A stretch of 64,000 nt of DNA, taken from positions 4,767,001 through 4,831,000 of the forward strand of contig NC_135130.1 in the NCBI RefSeq assembly GCF_050908995.1. The letters run 5' to 3'. Each line of letters begins with the position of its first letter. Position 1 is the first letter of the stretch. Positions 24,530 through 36,762 of this stretch are shown here, piece by piece. A model generated the notes under the pieces. That model was not told where the DNA came from and ran no database searches. It was given only the letters and a program-made list of their open reading frames with translations. Both the position numbers and the translations under genes were made by a program. The DNA is from Andrena cerasifolii. Lineage: Eukaryota; Arthropoda; Insecta; Hymenoptera; Andrenidae.

Positions 24530-24794
24530 GACATGGTCACACTTTCTTATAATCACAAATTGGCCACATGGGGTTGGGTTCACCCCTCAGCGTCATTTTT
24601 GAGTTAACATTTTCGTATTTTTAATCTTTTAACTTTCGTGTGATAATTGCGCATTCGTAATACTGCACAATCATGATCTAATAGTCTTTTTCTAGAAATG
24701 TAAATTTTGATATGTTGAAATTTGTGTTGGAAAAAAATATTTATGGATAAAAGCGATTTTTTGTGACAAAAAAATTACAGAAATAAGGGCAAAT

Positions 24795-24990
24795 ACATGC
24801 CCTGGATTGTGAAGCTGAAGGGATTTTAATTACTCTTTAAAGACCTTTGAAAAATACCTCTAGAGGAAATATTAATTATGAAATAATATTACATTACTGT
24901 AGGAATTAGGGTTTCTTAATTCCTACATGTTCAGGAGCCACGGAAAATAAATAATAAATAAATAAATAATAAAGAATAATACAAATACAT
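24795..24990 (-). mobile_element. SINE-like repeat copy without tRNA head
   Basis: The blocks GATTTTAATTACTCTTTAAA, GGAAATATTAATTATGAAAT and ATTAGGGTTTCTTAATTCC, then GAGCCACGGAAAATAAATAA, match the copy at 31835-32000 in the same order. Here an AATA-rich run ends the similarity and no tRNA-like segment follows. Confidence 0.6.
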
Positions 24991-24999
24991 GCCATGTTT

Positions 25000-27900
25000 T
25001 CCAATCAAACCATAACAGTGAGTACGTACGCGTGTTTCCTTTCTTAACATGATCGGTGAAACAGTGACACAATTTCCAGTGACACTGAATTTCTTTTAAA
25101 ACACTAGCAGAGTGAATTATTTTTAAAACACAAACGAGCCTAGACTTTGTGAAAATATGAAGTACAATTCTCATTTTATTTACGCTTCAATTTATGTACA
25201 CAAAATTGCATCCATCCTTCTGGCGTTACTCGAATCTGTATTCTTCAACAAACTGCCCCATTTCGTCTCCACTTGTTTCACATAAATACGAGAAAAGGAT
25301 TTGCTCCCATTTCGCATATATTCTAAAAATCCTCGTATCGTTCTCAAATCTTCCACTCGTGCTTCTACTTCCACTTTTCCTCTAAAGAGCTTCGACTTAC
25401 GATGAATTCGGGACGCGTTCCCTTATTACTCGGAGGACGTTCGATTCGCTGGAGAGGCAGAGAAATCACGCGAGACTTTCATCTCCCGAAGGCGAGTATT
25501 ACGCTGCCTCTGTGTACTCGATTTGCAGCGCGAGGAATAAAGTTTGCCAGGCGACTTTCCATAAATTTCTGGAACACCTCGATACATAAACGGCCCTTAT
25601 CGAGGCACCGAGAAAAGAGTAACGGCGTTATTTAAACACCGTGATCCTAAAAAGAAAAGATCCATTTACGGACGGGATAAGCGCGGCCTTGCTTGCATAT
25701 TGTAAAGCTAGACCAGTTACCTTGCCTCTGTTATACGAGCTTCCATAAATTATTGTGCTTGGATTTTGTAATCTCATATCGGCGCAGGTTCTCCAGCTTT
25801 ACCTACTGACGTAAAAAAAAAGGGCAAAAATACTAAGGACGAATCTCTCGCGTGGTACTTACAAGGGAACTTGGAAGTCCCGAAATTTGTCAAACTTTGC
25901 AGGATTGTAGAGGAACTCAATAGAAGTATTGTTATATGGCATAAGGAAAACCGTTTTCCACGTTGTTCTCTAAAGACTGAAGTTTGGTAGCGCTGTGTCG
26001 ATATATTGCAAAAGTTGCTCTAGCTCGCCACAAATTTAGTATGTTGTAGAGGACAAAAAGGCAAACACTTTCTCTTAATAACATTTTCTCGTGCGACGTC
26101 GCGTAAGAAAGTTACAGGCCTTTGAACTTTCAGCGGCGAGCGCCTGTCACAAAATTGCCTACTGCCAGGCGCGAAAATTCAAAGCGCTATAACTTCGTTA
26201 TACAAGGTCCTATCAGAAAAATTTATTCGAGGAAAAATGTTAGTTTTATTGTCCCCTATCGCGTGCTAAATTTGTTGCATCTTATCACAACTTTTGCACT
26301 GCTGTTTTCACCCTGAAGAGCCGCAAAGTACAAGCCTTCCCGTTGCACATTGGTCTGGCGATTATTTAGGAATCGAGAGGGAGATTTCAATATAAAATAA
26401 AATTGTTACATGATTATTAGGAGGTAGAAACGTTTCTAAACAATGCTCCGAGTGACCAAAAGAGATGCACGAAAGTCTCGGTGCTGCAATTATCTGTTCA
26501 GAATTGAGAAGCAGACGTACTTTTCACTTTTTAATGAAGCCGTATTAGCTCTTTCCCCGTGACCTTTTTCCACGCAAGAGACCTTCCGTGAAAAGGAGAT
26601 ATTTTATTACGTACAGCTATTTCAGTTCTGGACTACGTTTCTTCGTGAAAGACTTGCTGGGTTCCCTGCTTTTAAAAAAATTGCTCGTGGTACCAGGTTC
26701 GTTCAATTATCGGGGCTTTTTTTTAATAAAAGATGGCGCGGGTTTAAAAAGTTGAAAGTGGCAGATCCCAGGATCTCGTCGATTCATCTTCGAGTTCCAT
26801 ATCTCCTCGACCCTTTTCTGCGCACCTACCTACTGAAATTGTTAATTTATGGATCTCGCGGGGTATTAGCCGATTCTATCGCTTCCAGGCGATCTCCGCG
26901 CCCCACCTTCTTCATTTGATCTTTCATTCACAACTTTCAGCGCCCACGTCGGAGCCTCCTACGCCCCTATCCTTTCTGCGACGCTGTAAAGTCTGAACAG
27001 AAATCACGGGCGCGTCAGCGGAGGCGATAAAGCAGATAATTGCAAATAAAGGAGCGGCCCTTCCCTTGCACTTCACGGGGAAAGGAAAACAACGGGGCCA
27101 TTTCGAACTGCACCGCAACTTCCGCCCCCTTTACCCTGTCCTGGTCGACGACGGAGCCCCCGATGCACTGCTCTTCCGGATTCAGTTCATTTAATTGTCT
27201 CGCCAGGCGGGCTCTCTTCCGACGAGCGTGCGTCTCGCAACTGAGATTGGATGATTATACTGGGACGTTTACTCGCCACGCGACGATGTACATACGAGAT
27301 GAAACGGCGGAGCATCGGCACGAGCAATGGGAGATCATTGCGAGTGGGATGTAAAAGATGCAGGCTTCGTTTCCAACGGGTGTTTGCCTGTATGAACGCG
27401 GACGGGGTTCGCGATCGATTCGCGGCAAATTTGCACAACGTTGGCACGTGCGTTTTATCAAACGGAGCTGGGGGTGGTTTGGAAAGTATGATGGCGCCGG
27501 GTTAAACCGATAGAGGTTTGGGGAATTTCGGGAACTGGAACGCAGGAGGGCTGAGGAATTAAGGGTTTGCGCCACCCTGAGACGCTCAAAATGGAACCAA
27601 ATTAGAAGATTTTTTTTTATGGTACTATGTGGTTGAAAATTATTTCTGCAAGTACTTCTTATGTTTAGGGCATGTGTTAATGAATATATTGGATAAATAT
27701 TGTACAGAAATATTAAAGGTCAGTAAAGAATTAATTTTTGTCAAATTGGCTAGCAGCATAAGTCGAACAATTTTTATTCGATTCACTTGACATTTTTATA
27801 GCATCTTCTATAATAGATTATCTACAGAAGTACATGCGGATTTTACAAATTTATTAAAATATCCAACATTTTTATAAAAATCAATATTTTGATAAATAGT

Positions 27901-28516
27901 GAATATTTTTGGTTTTTTATTCTGCGTCTAAGTATACGGGACTTCTACTGCTTGCTGTGGGGAGCGTCTTTTCAAAAACTGCTAGAATGGAAGAGCATCA
28001 GCAATGCCATTTTGTTGAAAAAAAGAATAGTTACAATTTTTTTATGTACTATAAGGCATGTAGAATGTAGCTCTTAAAAAAGTTTCTTCATTTATTTTCT
28101 AATTTCACCCCAAGAAAATTCTTAAGTTTATGTATGATTTTCGGACCCGGTGTAATCGGCAGAAATCAAGATTCTTTTTGGCGAATTTTTTGTAGGGAAA
28201 CTATACAAGAAATCTTTTTAAAACTTTGAGGATATATTATTATGTATTTCAAGAAGTGAACAAACATTTTTCGATGCAAAAGTAGCGAGGCAATTCCAAA
28301 TGGCGCAAGTGTTTCTGAGCGGCCAAGTTGTTAGGGTCCGTTGTAGTGGCCTGAAACCAAAAAGAAAACAAATAGTTTTGTGATTTTAATAAAATTACGC
28401 TATGGATGGACTTCAATCCGGAATAATATTATTAAATTTAATAAATTTTATTGCACAATTGACATGAAATTTTTCAACGAAAAACGCACCTATTCCTTGC
28501 AACACTCACCGTTATC
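25000..28516. other. Non-coding spacer
   Basis: No recognisable exon was found. The piece at 25885-26320 contains TTTGCAGGATTGTAGAGGA, which resembles the end of the foldback at 57719-58187 (GTGCAGGTTTGTAGAGGA), and TTTTCACCCTGAAGAGCCG near 26306. It may be a decayed relative of that element. Open frames around 27.0-27.6 kb occur on both strands and look like composition effects. Confidence 0.4.
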
Positions 28517-29034
28517 TTAAGGGGGTAAAACTCGCGCTACGTTCAACCAATTCACTTCCAATTTTGCACGCAGGAACGTAATAAGATTCCACATCGTCCA
28601 ACGAGGGCTTTTTTTATTCCGATTCCCCGTTTATTATTTATAAAGAAAAAAGTTGGCCTTTTCTCTTAGAAAAATGTATCTTTACCTTCGATCTCTCACC
28701 ATTTCTTTATTTTTCAAAATTTTCAAAATCGGCCCCGTTGGACGATAGCTATTGACATACTTTATAAGCAGATTTTATTGTTTTTGATTTCAGACACGAC
28801 ATACAGCTGTTTTCAGGCCCACCGTTTAACCGTCTAAAATCGAGAGACTTTCGGATATATGTGCACAACTTCCGAAAAACAATAGTTTTTTAACTGAAAC
28901 TTTTTTTTTAAGTAGTTCATAACACTGTGTAAAGATACTAAAAAAACGGGAAATTTTCATGAAGCCGTTGACTTGTAAAAAAATCCAGAAAATGTACACA
29001 TTTTCCGAGGGCTCAAACGGGTATACCCCCTTAA
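28517..29034. mobile_element. TTAA-flanked element with short inverted ends
   Basis: TTAAGGGGGTAAAACTCG at 28517 and TTAAGGGGGTATACCCG read inward from 29034 share an 11-bp terminal inverted repeat and the TTAA boundary. The interior is not palindromic and has no open frame of note. It is 518 bp long. Confidence 0.6.
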
Positions 29035-30063
29035 TCTTGCATTTTCGAATGCGGATTTATGCGCAGATAATTGAAGAAGTAACGAAATTGGAGAATTAAA
29101 TAGTGAGTAGTATTATCAAAGAATTTAAAAAATCGTATATTCACAACAAAGAAAACTTTCATCTTCTCCTGCAATAAAAAAGGCTTTCAATGATTTTACC
29201 CTATACTCACAAAAAAGAGAAGAGAAAAAAAGTATCATAGCGTGTGTAAATCACGCGTTTATTTCGTTTGTCTGCGTCGAGGGACAATCCAAATATCTGT
29301 ATCCTTTCGTTTAGGCAATTAGCGCAGCTCGGGATCTCTATCACGCTCTCACCCCCTCTCCGATTTCATCCACTTCGAAGGGCGAAACATTTGATTGAAT
29401 CAACCCCCTTTTCCGTCGATAAAATGCCATATGGATGTATTAATTGATCTCACTGAAGCTTTCAGTTACTCTTCAATGCTGCAGGGGTGGTCGATTAAAA
29501 GGAGTAGGTACTTTAGAATCTTCGTATTTACAAGGATCGAGCACTGTAATCAAGAAATTAATAGCAGTTTAAGAGAGACGAGAGAAAGAAAGCTAGGAGA
29601 TAGTCGCGGAGTCCGTAATATTTAATTCGTCGAATTCATGGCAACTTCCCCTACGACGTGGATTGAATGGAGGCTCGTTAAACTCCGTGAAAGGGGGAGA
29701 TAGAAAATGGTTGCATGCGAACACAGTCGTATCACGAGTCATTTATCAATTCAAATGGCGTGGTAGGTTTTTCGAGCGTGTCAGGCGAATTTATCGCGGC
29801 CTGAACATCGATTTACCTCGGCCATCGGTTTAGTGTATTAATCGACGCGTCGCACAGACCCTTTCAGAGCGGTGCATAGAACGGAGGGTAGTATTCAACA
29901 ACAAACTTTATTAACATGCATTCAACGCTAAATAGCAGATAAAATTGTGATATCCCTTCGAGGACGTGGCCAATAACGCTGTCGGTGGTGGAAATCAGGG
30001 GTAAGTAGGTACTTGCGAATCAGTTTCTTTCGAGTAATTCGATTTCAATTCGATTCGATCGCT

Positions 30064-30349
30064 TTAACCCTCGGTTGTCACACTGCGTTGACCCTGCAAA
30101 TTTTTTTAAGCAAAAAACTTTTTGTCCGAACTCTTATTGATTCGAATTATTTCTAAGCACGATGACATTTTAAATGTCAACTTTCAACGATGGGCATATA
30201 TTCTAGAATGTTCGAACTTTATTTTAGAATTTTTGTGACTTAATTTAACAAATAGTTTTTAAATAACAAATTGTTGAAAATTGGCAGGGTCAAATTGACC
30301 CAGTGTGACAACGACGTTCGAAAAAGTAGGTGTGACAACCGAGGGTTAA
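30064..30349. mobile_element. TTAA-flanked element with TTAACCCTCGGTTGTCACAC ends
   Basis: The left end TTAACCCTCGGTTGTCACAC mirrors the right end GTGTGACAACCGAGGGTTAA exactly over 20 bp. A second internal pair (GACCC near 30090 and GACCCAGTGTGACAACG near 30297) adds to the symmetry. Ends of the form TTAACCC are typical of piggyBac-like elements. It shares its right TTAA with the next element. Confidence 0.8.
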
Positions 30350-31005
30350 GGGGAGAAGCTGGTTTAGGACGCTGAGAAAAGGTGATTTTCGCAATTTTTT
30401 TTTAAGACAGAAAATATGGTCGATCTTTCCAAAACTGTTGGAGTATTTTAATATATATTTGTACAACAGAGCAGAAATTTTTAATTGAAAAATTTCAAGT
30501 TCATCGAAAGTGATTAATTATTGATGTGCCTCGCTGCTGGAATTGTGAAATGGTGGGAAAAATGGAGCCTTTGATTTTTACCCGAAATCCTAAACCAACC
30601 GATTTTTTTTTAGTTTTCATGAATTTATATTGTCGATGAACTAAAAACATCAGGAAAAAGTGTAGAATTGACAAAATTGCGGAACTTTAAAGGAAAAGTT
30701 ACGGTTTTGAGTTTAATTTTATTCTATCATTAATGTTTTTAGTTCGTCGACGATGGTTGGTCCTTATTTAACAAAAAAGGCCCGGGAAAAGTCGATCGGT
30801 CAGTTTTTTTGACTATCTTTCTAGTCTTTATAGTATACATAATTCCCATATTTATTATTAAAAATTAATATAAAAAAAACTACAACTTCTTCAAAGATGC
30901 ATAAAAACGTGGTCCAATTTTCAGATGAATCGAGTCACTAGTTTCTTTTTAAAAAAATCCCAAATTTTGCTATGTTTTTACCCGAAAAATAGGATTCCCC
31001 CTTAA
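30346..31005. mobile_element. TTAA-flanked element abutting the previous one
   Basis: It starts TTAAGGGGAGAAGCTGGTTT and, read inward from 31005, TTAAGGGGGAATCCTATTTT. The two ends share the TTAAGGGG core and weaker similarity inward. The internal segment around 30836-30930 (CATATTTATTATTAAA, CAACTTCTTCAAAGATGCAT) recurs at about 63710-63780, so it belongs to a repeat family. No coding capacity is seen. Confidence 0.6.
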
Positions 31006-31829
31006 CTCGATCTGAAATCATTTTTAACGACTCCGTTGCTCATCGCAGAAGTTTCGCGGGAGTCCACGGAGCATTTCACTCGGCTTCCAAAATGAACGGC
31101 GAAAGGACAAGTTCCCAACCCTTTGCTCTCGACGTGCCAGCTGAATGGGGACTCCGGCTCCGGAGTTGTTGGACCTCTACTCGAGGCCTCGAATCCTTTT
31201 GCCCTGCAACGAGCCTCTAGTTCCGAACGAAACTTCTGGCCACGATTCCATCCTTGATAAAACTGCCCCTCGCCGTCCAACAGTTTCGTCAAGTTCGTCG
31301 TGAAGGATGCAGGAAAGTGGGCCTAGGGCAAGGGGGTTGGAGTTGTCGTACATATTGAACGGATTCCAGCCACCTTTGCCGTAGAGCCCTTGAAACAACA
31401 TGAGGGCCGAGACGGATCTCTGGCATTTATACAAACCGAATGAGTCGCCCAGCACACTCCGAACAACAGAGTGAATTATCCCATTAGTGGGAAAGAGGAG
31501 GGAAACAACGGTGTGAACCACTCAGGAATTGGGTCGACGGCGTGAACTGTGGGCCATCATTAAAGCGACAGTAATTACGAGATTCTCCAGGGCCACTCTT
31601 GGATTAGGAAACAGCATTCGAGAGAAGTGGACGCGTGATTGGCGAGCATGGAAAGATCGACTTGGTTCGTTAAGCTTACGTAATTGCGGCTTTAATTAAA
31701 GCTGAACACCGTTGAACCGACGACTGACTTCTCTCTAGTTGCCTTGAGAAAATCGTCTTCTATCCCTTCTATCCAATCACGACTCCCGAGATTCCTATAA
31801 TACACGGAGGAGCCAGGGGAGCGCCGCGG

Positions 31830-32100
31830 AGCTGAGGGGATTTTAATTACTCTTTAAAGACTTTTGAAAAATACCTGTAGAGGAAATATTAATTATGAAA
31901 TAATATTAATATTATACTGTAGCAATTAGGGTTTCTTAATTTCTACATGTTCGCGAGCCACGGAAAATTAATAAATAATAAATAATAAATAATAAATAAT
32001 AAATAATAATAAATACCCGGGGCGATGGGACTCGAACCCACGACCTTTGGGGTCCGTCCTCCGCGTTACTAGCCAGTCGCCTTACCAATGTTGCCAAAGT
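31830..32100 (-). mobile_element. tRNA-derived SINE-like element
   Basis: On the minus strand the element begins near 32098 with a tRNA-like head: TGGTAAGGCGACTGGC resembles an A box region and GGGTTCGAGTCCC is a good B box. ATT-rich repeats and a body shared with the copy at 24795-24990 follow. The head does not form a clean cloverleaf (the acceptor strands do not pair), so I do not call it a functional tRNA. The order head, then body, fits a tRNA-derived SINE. Confidence 0.55.
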
Positions 32101-35048
32101 CGATCCTCCTAATTCTCTTATTCCAGACTCCTTATTATGTGAGAATTATGTATTAATAAAAAAAACGTGGTAAGAGTTTGATAAAAATCGGTGAAGCTTT
32201 TTAAGAAAATATTTCGTTAGCTTTATATCTGCCGACAGTTTATCTCGGCCTAGAATTATATCACCGATTACCTTGGGAATTCAATAACAGCTTGGTTCCA
32301 TAAAATATTCATAAACAACGTCAAAGGAAGCGTACTAATTTAGCGCAGTGCAGAAAGTTATTCTGCATGAAATTACTTTAACAGGCGTCTGAGACTGACA
32401 CTGCTCGATCTATATTTAATAATCCCCCATTAACGTATTAATGTTCCAGGCTTCTGCCAAAGGGAATAACAGAATTCCAAGGAACTGCAGTGCTAATAAA
32501 ATATTTCGTCAGGCTTGCTATTAATGTGCCAGTGATCGATATCGACATTTTCAGCTGAAGAGTTTCTAAATTATTCTGGACCTAGTTTTCAAGCAATAAA
32601 AGCATCTCTTGATATCAGAAATTTATTATACAATTCTGCAAAAGGTGTATACAATTGTTCGTCGAGTCGTTCTCGACTTGTACGGTGCGAGGAAAATTCG
32701 CTAACTGGACGTTGCGAGGGACTGAAGAAGCTTGTTCCTGGCGGGATTCCTGGGACGTGCTCGAAGAAGTTGAACGGGGGGTGGTAGGTACGTACGGGGT
32801 GTACTTTACATGAGTGATTTAGCAAGCCCGGGGATATAATCGCAGACCCTGTAAAATCTGTAGAATCGGTGTTAAATGGAGTGTTGAGAATTAACAAGCT
32901 TTTACGTGTTAAGTTTTATTGTTATGCAGTTTATTAAGTGCCCCTGTATTCGCGTAATTCCATACGCCAAACTCTATTTACATGTACATTCGTGGGAAAG
33001 TATAACAGAAAGGAATCACAGCAGCTTCTTCTAGAGAAACTAAAATTGCAAATTTCCTCTAACAACTACTTCTTAATTTTAGACGGCACGAAGTGTCCCC
33101 ACCTTAAATACGCCCTCGCTATACTCGATAACGGTAATTAACAGCATGATACTTGAGAAGCTCACCCCATTACGAGACATAACGGTGATACGATATATTG
33201 CCAATTACAAGTATAACAAAGCACCGCAAGTGTTAGAACGGAGGGGTAATTGCTCTCGCTATTTTTACTTTATATACAATCCTTTATAAAACTTATAATC
33301 ATTCTTTGTAAACCCGACCATTGAAACAGCGTTTCGCCGATCGAAGAAGAAAAACTTTACAATCTCCTGTTTAAATTCGCTCAACGGAAAGGAATCTTCT
33401 CGTCGCATTCAAAAATATACTAAAAAGAAAAAAAATAAACTTTAATCAAAACGGTGTATTGTAAAGGTTTTAAAAAGACTTTTAACGCAGCTCGTCTAAA
33501 CGAGCAGAACTTTGTCTAGGAGAGCTCTGCCTGTCGATGTACTCTCGCTAATACAACTCGCAACCGTTCGAAATCTCGTTAACCGCTCGCAATTGCATCC
33601 AGTGTGCAATTAACGAAGAAACAGACGTCGAACAAAGGAATTTAACAACCGAAAATAACCCCCTTTATAAAATTAAAAAAAAAAAGAAAGAAATAAGCCC
33701 TTTATGGATGGAACAATAACAGAGATTACAAAGCCACTTCGGAACAGGGTTTCGCCGTGCTCGGTACATACTCGCTTTACGTAAGCCCCTTGAATGGTTT
33801 ACGTAAGTACATCAATTAGATTACGCCGAGCTTGCATCGTGGATTGTCTTTTGTTCTCGTGGGTTGCTTTAAATCAGCTGTGCTTCCTCGAGCGATTTCC
33901 CCGTAAAACAGCTCGGCCCGAGTAGCAAAATACATACATATATACACGATCGAACAGCCTTAGAAACTCGGCTGCCGAATTTCGCGGCGGACAGCTTGAA
34001 TACAATACCGCATGCTCTGCGTAAAGAGAAACGGAAATAGTACAAGAGCGCATTGCACGGATTTTCACGGTAATGTCGTCCAATTTGATCCGTCGATGCG
34101 AATGATACTTGCGGAGCTTCGGTCAAGAAAAACAAAAAAAAAGAAGTCTTAGTGCTCAGCGGAGTTACGATTCTCTTACACGTTAAACACGCCCGCGTCG
34201 AGGGACCAGCTGGATCGTTTTACAAATATCATGTCGGACAGTATAGTAAATCGATTTTTAAAACACGAGTAAGCACGAGGATATTGGTGTTCGAAGGGCA
34301 CAAAGTAACTTGAATTTCATTAACCCAGCTCGATACTTCGTATTACGCATTTAATAATTATGACAGTAATAATATAATATAATAGTAATCATAGTAATTA
34401 TAATAATAATAAATCGTCATTTAGAATTACTGTACATCGATATATTATTTAATATAATCTATTTTAATATATTCTATATTAATATAGACTTCTATCTGAT
34501 TCAATTAAATTCTTAAATCTTTTATATTCTTTTTTTCTTCTTCTTATCACCTGCCGAGTAGATTCTGGCAAACACGAGCGAGAAAACACTTATTTAACGG
34601 GGAAAGGAAAATACACCACCAGAGCGACGTCAATCTTCTTTTTACATTTATATAATTCCGTCGCGAGCGCCGTGTCCGAGAGCGCTGGATATATTTTCTC
34701 TTTTCCTTGAGCTAATCGCAATTGAGTGACCGCGCGGACTTTGCGCCCCCGTCGCGGGCTTGTACGAAAATCATACCGGGTAGAAAACAAAAAAAAAAGA
34801 AGGGGAGAAATAAAGGCGGAGCTCTGTGGACACAACGCTGCACTTGGGCGAAACATTCGTTTTCTTCTTGGAATTGACTTGAAATATTGTTTTCCGTATT
34901 TGAACATTGTCGAGCCCTTAGGTAATCGCGCAATTAAATCACATGCCGCGTGTGATTATAGAAAAAACGACGGTGCTGAAAAGGACTAGAAGCTACATTA
35001 CAGAATTAGTAAAAACGAAGACTAAATATGTTAAGCGAACCATTCGCA
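32101..35048. other. Non-coding spacer
   Basis: No recognisable protein was found. Frames at minus 32589-32897, 33869-34135 and 34590-34907 carry no domain. Short AT microsatellite-like runs (TAATAATA) occur at about 34365-34415. Confidence 0.4.
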
Positions 35049-35282
35049 AAGGTACGTATACACGGCGACACTTTTGTGTCTAGATCAAGTGCCTTTTGGG
35101 TCTAGCTAGAGCTAGTTGCAGTGTCTTCGGTCTAGCTCTAGCTGCAACCCCCGCGAGGATAGGTGAAACTCAGTGTCGCGGACTGCTCTGGGCAGTTTCC
35201 AATCTTCCGGAATTTTTTTTTTTTTTTGAGTGTCGCATACACTTGATCTAGACACAAAAGTGTCGTCGTGTAGACGCACCTT
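35049..35282. mobile_element. Inverted-repeat miniature element
   Basis: The arms 35049-35092 and 35241-35282 are mirror copies. GACACTTTTGTGTCTAGATC followed by AAGTG on the left equals the reverse complement of the right arm, and AAGGTRCGTNTACACG forms the outer end. The centre contains a second inverted pair based on GGTCTAGCTCTAGCTGCAAC. No target duplication was fixed. It lies about 1.5 kb downstream of the Trabid stop codon. Confidence 0.65.
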
Positions 35283-36762
35283 AACACGTTCGTAAAGAAA
35301 CACCTCGTCCCCAAAACCCCCCGCCCCACCCTCTCGCACGATTTTTTGTACTTTTTTGATTAGGGTTCATCGTTTGGCCGCGCCATTCACCGTGAATCTT
35401 TCCCCGCCTGCGATCGCAGCGGTGCCAGGCGTAATCTTGTTGCTTAAATCGGTACTGCGCACTTGCTTCCCTATCCTCGTACACTTCTTTCCTTCGTGTT
35501 TATAAAAGTTCTATCGCTTCTATGACCGCGGTGGCCACACGCGGCTCCGCACGATCGATCCGCTCGCCTCCCGTTCCTCGCCCATTCTTTCCTTTTCCTG
35601 CCCTTGCTTTCGGCGCAGAGGAGAGTACAACTTAACTGGTTTAACATCGTTATCGTTACATATTAACACGCCGGAAGCGGCCGCAGAGAAAAAACACAAC
35701 GCTCAGCCCTAGTCTCCCGCCAGAGGAAGGTGTCGTTGTAATTCGGCTACGCCCCGTTCTCGCATTTACGCTAATTAACACAGCTCAAAGTTAACAAGTG
35801 ATTCCAAAGACGGTTATAGAATTCTCCTGGCTCCTACTTTAGTATCTTTAGAAATCACGTGGTCTGTACCAGTGTCCCCCAAGTGACCTCGCACTTGACC
35901 GTACAAAGACCAACGGGCCTTTAACAAATCTTTACAATTACGCTACCTTTCTCGAGCAAAATAGCTGTCCTTCCCTTTCTTCTCTCGCCAACTAACAGAA
36001 ACGAGAATCCTTTAATCCGTAATTCCTTGTTTGTTTGTTTTTTTCGCGCGAGTACAACGCATCGAATAGATCCTTCTGTGCAGAAAAGAAAAGAGACTAG
36101 TCAACCGCCTTACGCTTTGTCATGTTTTAGTTTGCTTTAATTTCGACTTTAAGTTTCTTCCACCGTTACGGACTCTATATTCAAAAAACTGGCAATGATC
36201 TGTTTTTAACTATTTTTAACAGTGTTTAATATACATTCCTCGTTATAAACATATGAAGATTAATGCTAAATATCCTTTATAGTACAGCGTGGTACTGTTG
36301 CAGTGCATCCAACTTATCAAACAGAAATTGACCAATGCTCGACGCCGCTTTTGGCCGCAACAAAACTTCCATCCGTTACCTTACCGCACGTCTCTCGGGG
36401 AATTCGTACGTTGGCAACGTAACGATTGCTCGTCGCGCAGTTCGGTGCTCGTGCGCGACGACTATTTGATAAATTAATACAGCAGGTATTAATTCATAAA
36501 CATCCGATATAATTAATAGTACGAATCAATAAGATCACGGATGTTTGGTGGTTCGATGACCGATGTTAATGTACAAAGATCATGCAGGATTAATACATTG
36601 CCAAGAAACATGAGTGTATCGTAATTCCCGTACACCTCTACAGTCGCGCGTCCTTGAAAGCTACCGATCTCGCGGATCTTGCGTTGCGATTGCAGCCCCC
36701 GAGCGAAATTATAGAGAAAAGTCTTCCCGAGTACATTTAGCAACTCAATCGATTGCACCTCG
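35283..36762 (-). other. Downstream flank of the Trabid gene
   Basis: This stretch follows the Trabid stop codon on the minus strand and probably includes its 3' UTR. I cannot fix the polyadenylation site. No other coding exon or repeat was recognised. Confidence 0.4.

Noticed and set aside
32030..32098. Possible tRNA gene on the minus strand
   Set aside because: A good B box is present, but the acceptor strands do not pair and the segment is joined to a repeat body shared with 24.8 kb, so a SINE head is more likely.
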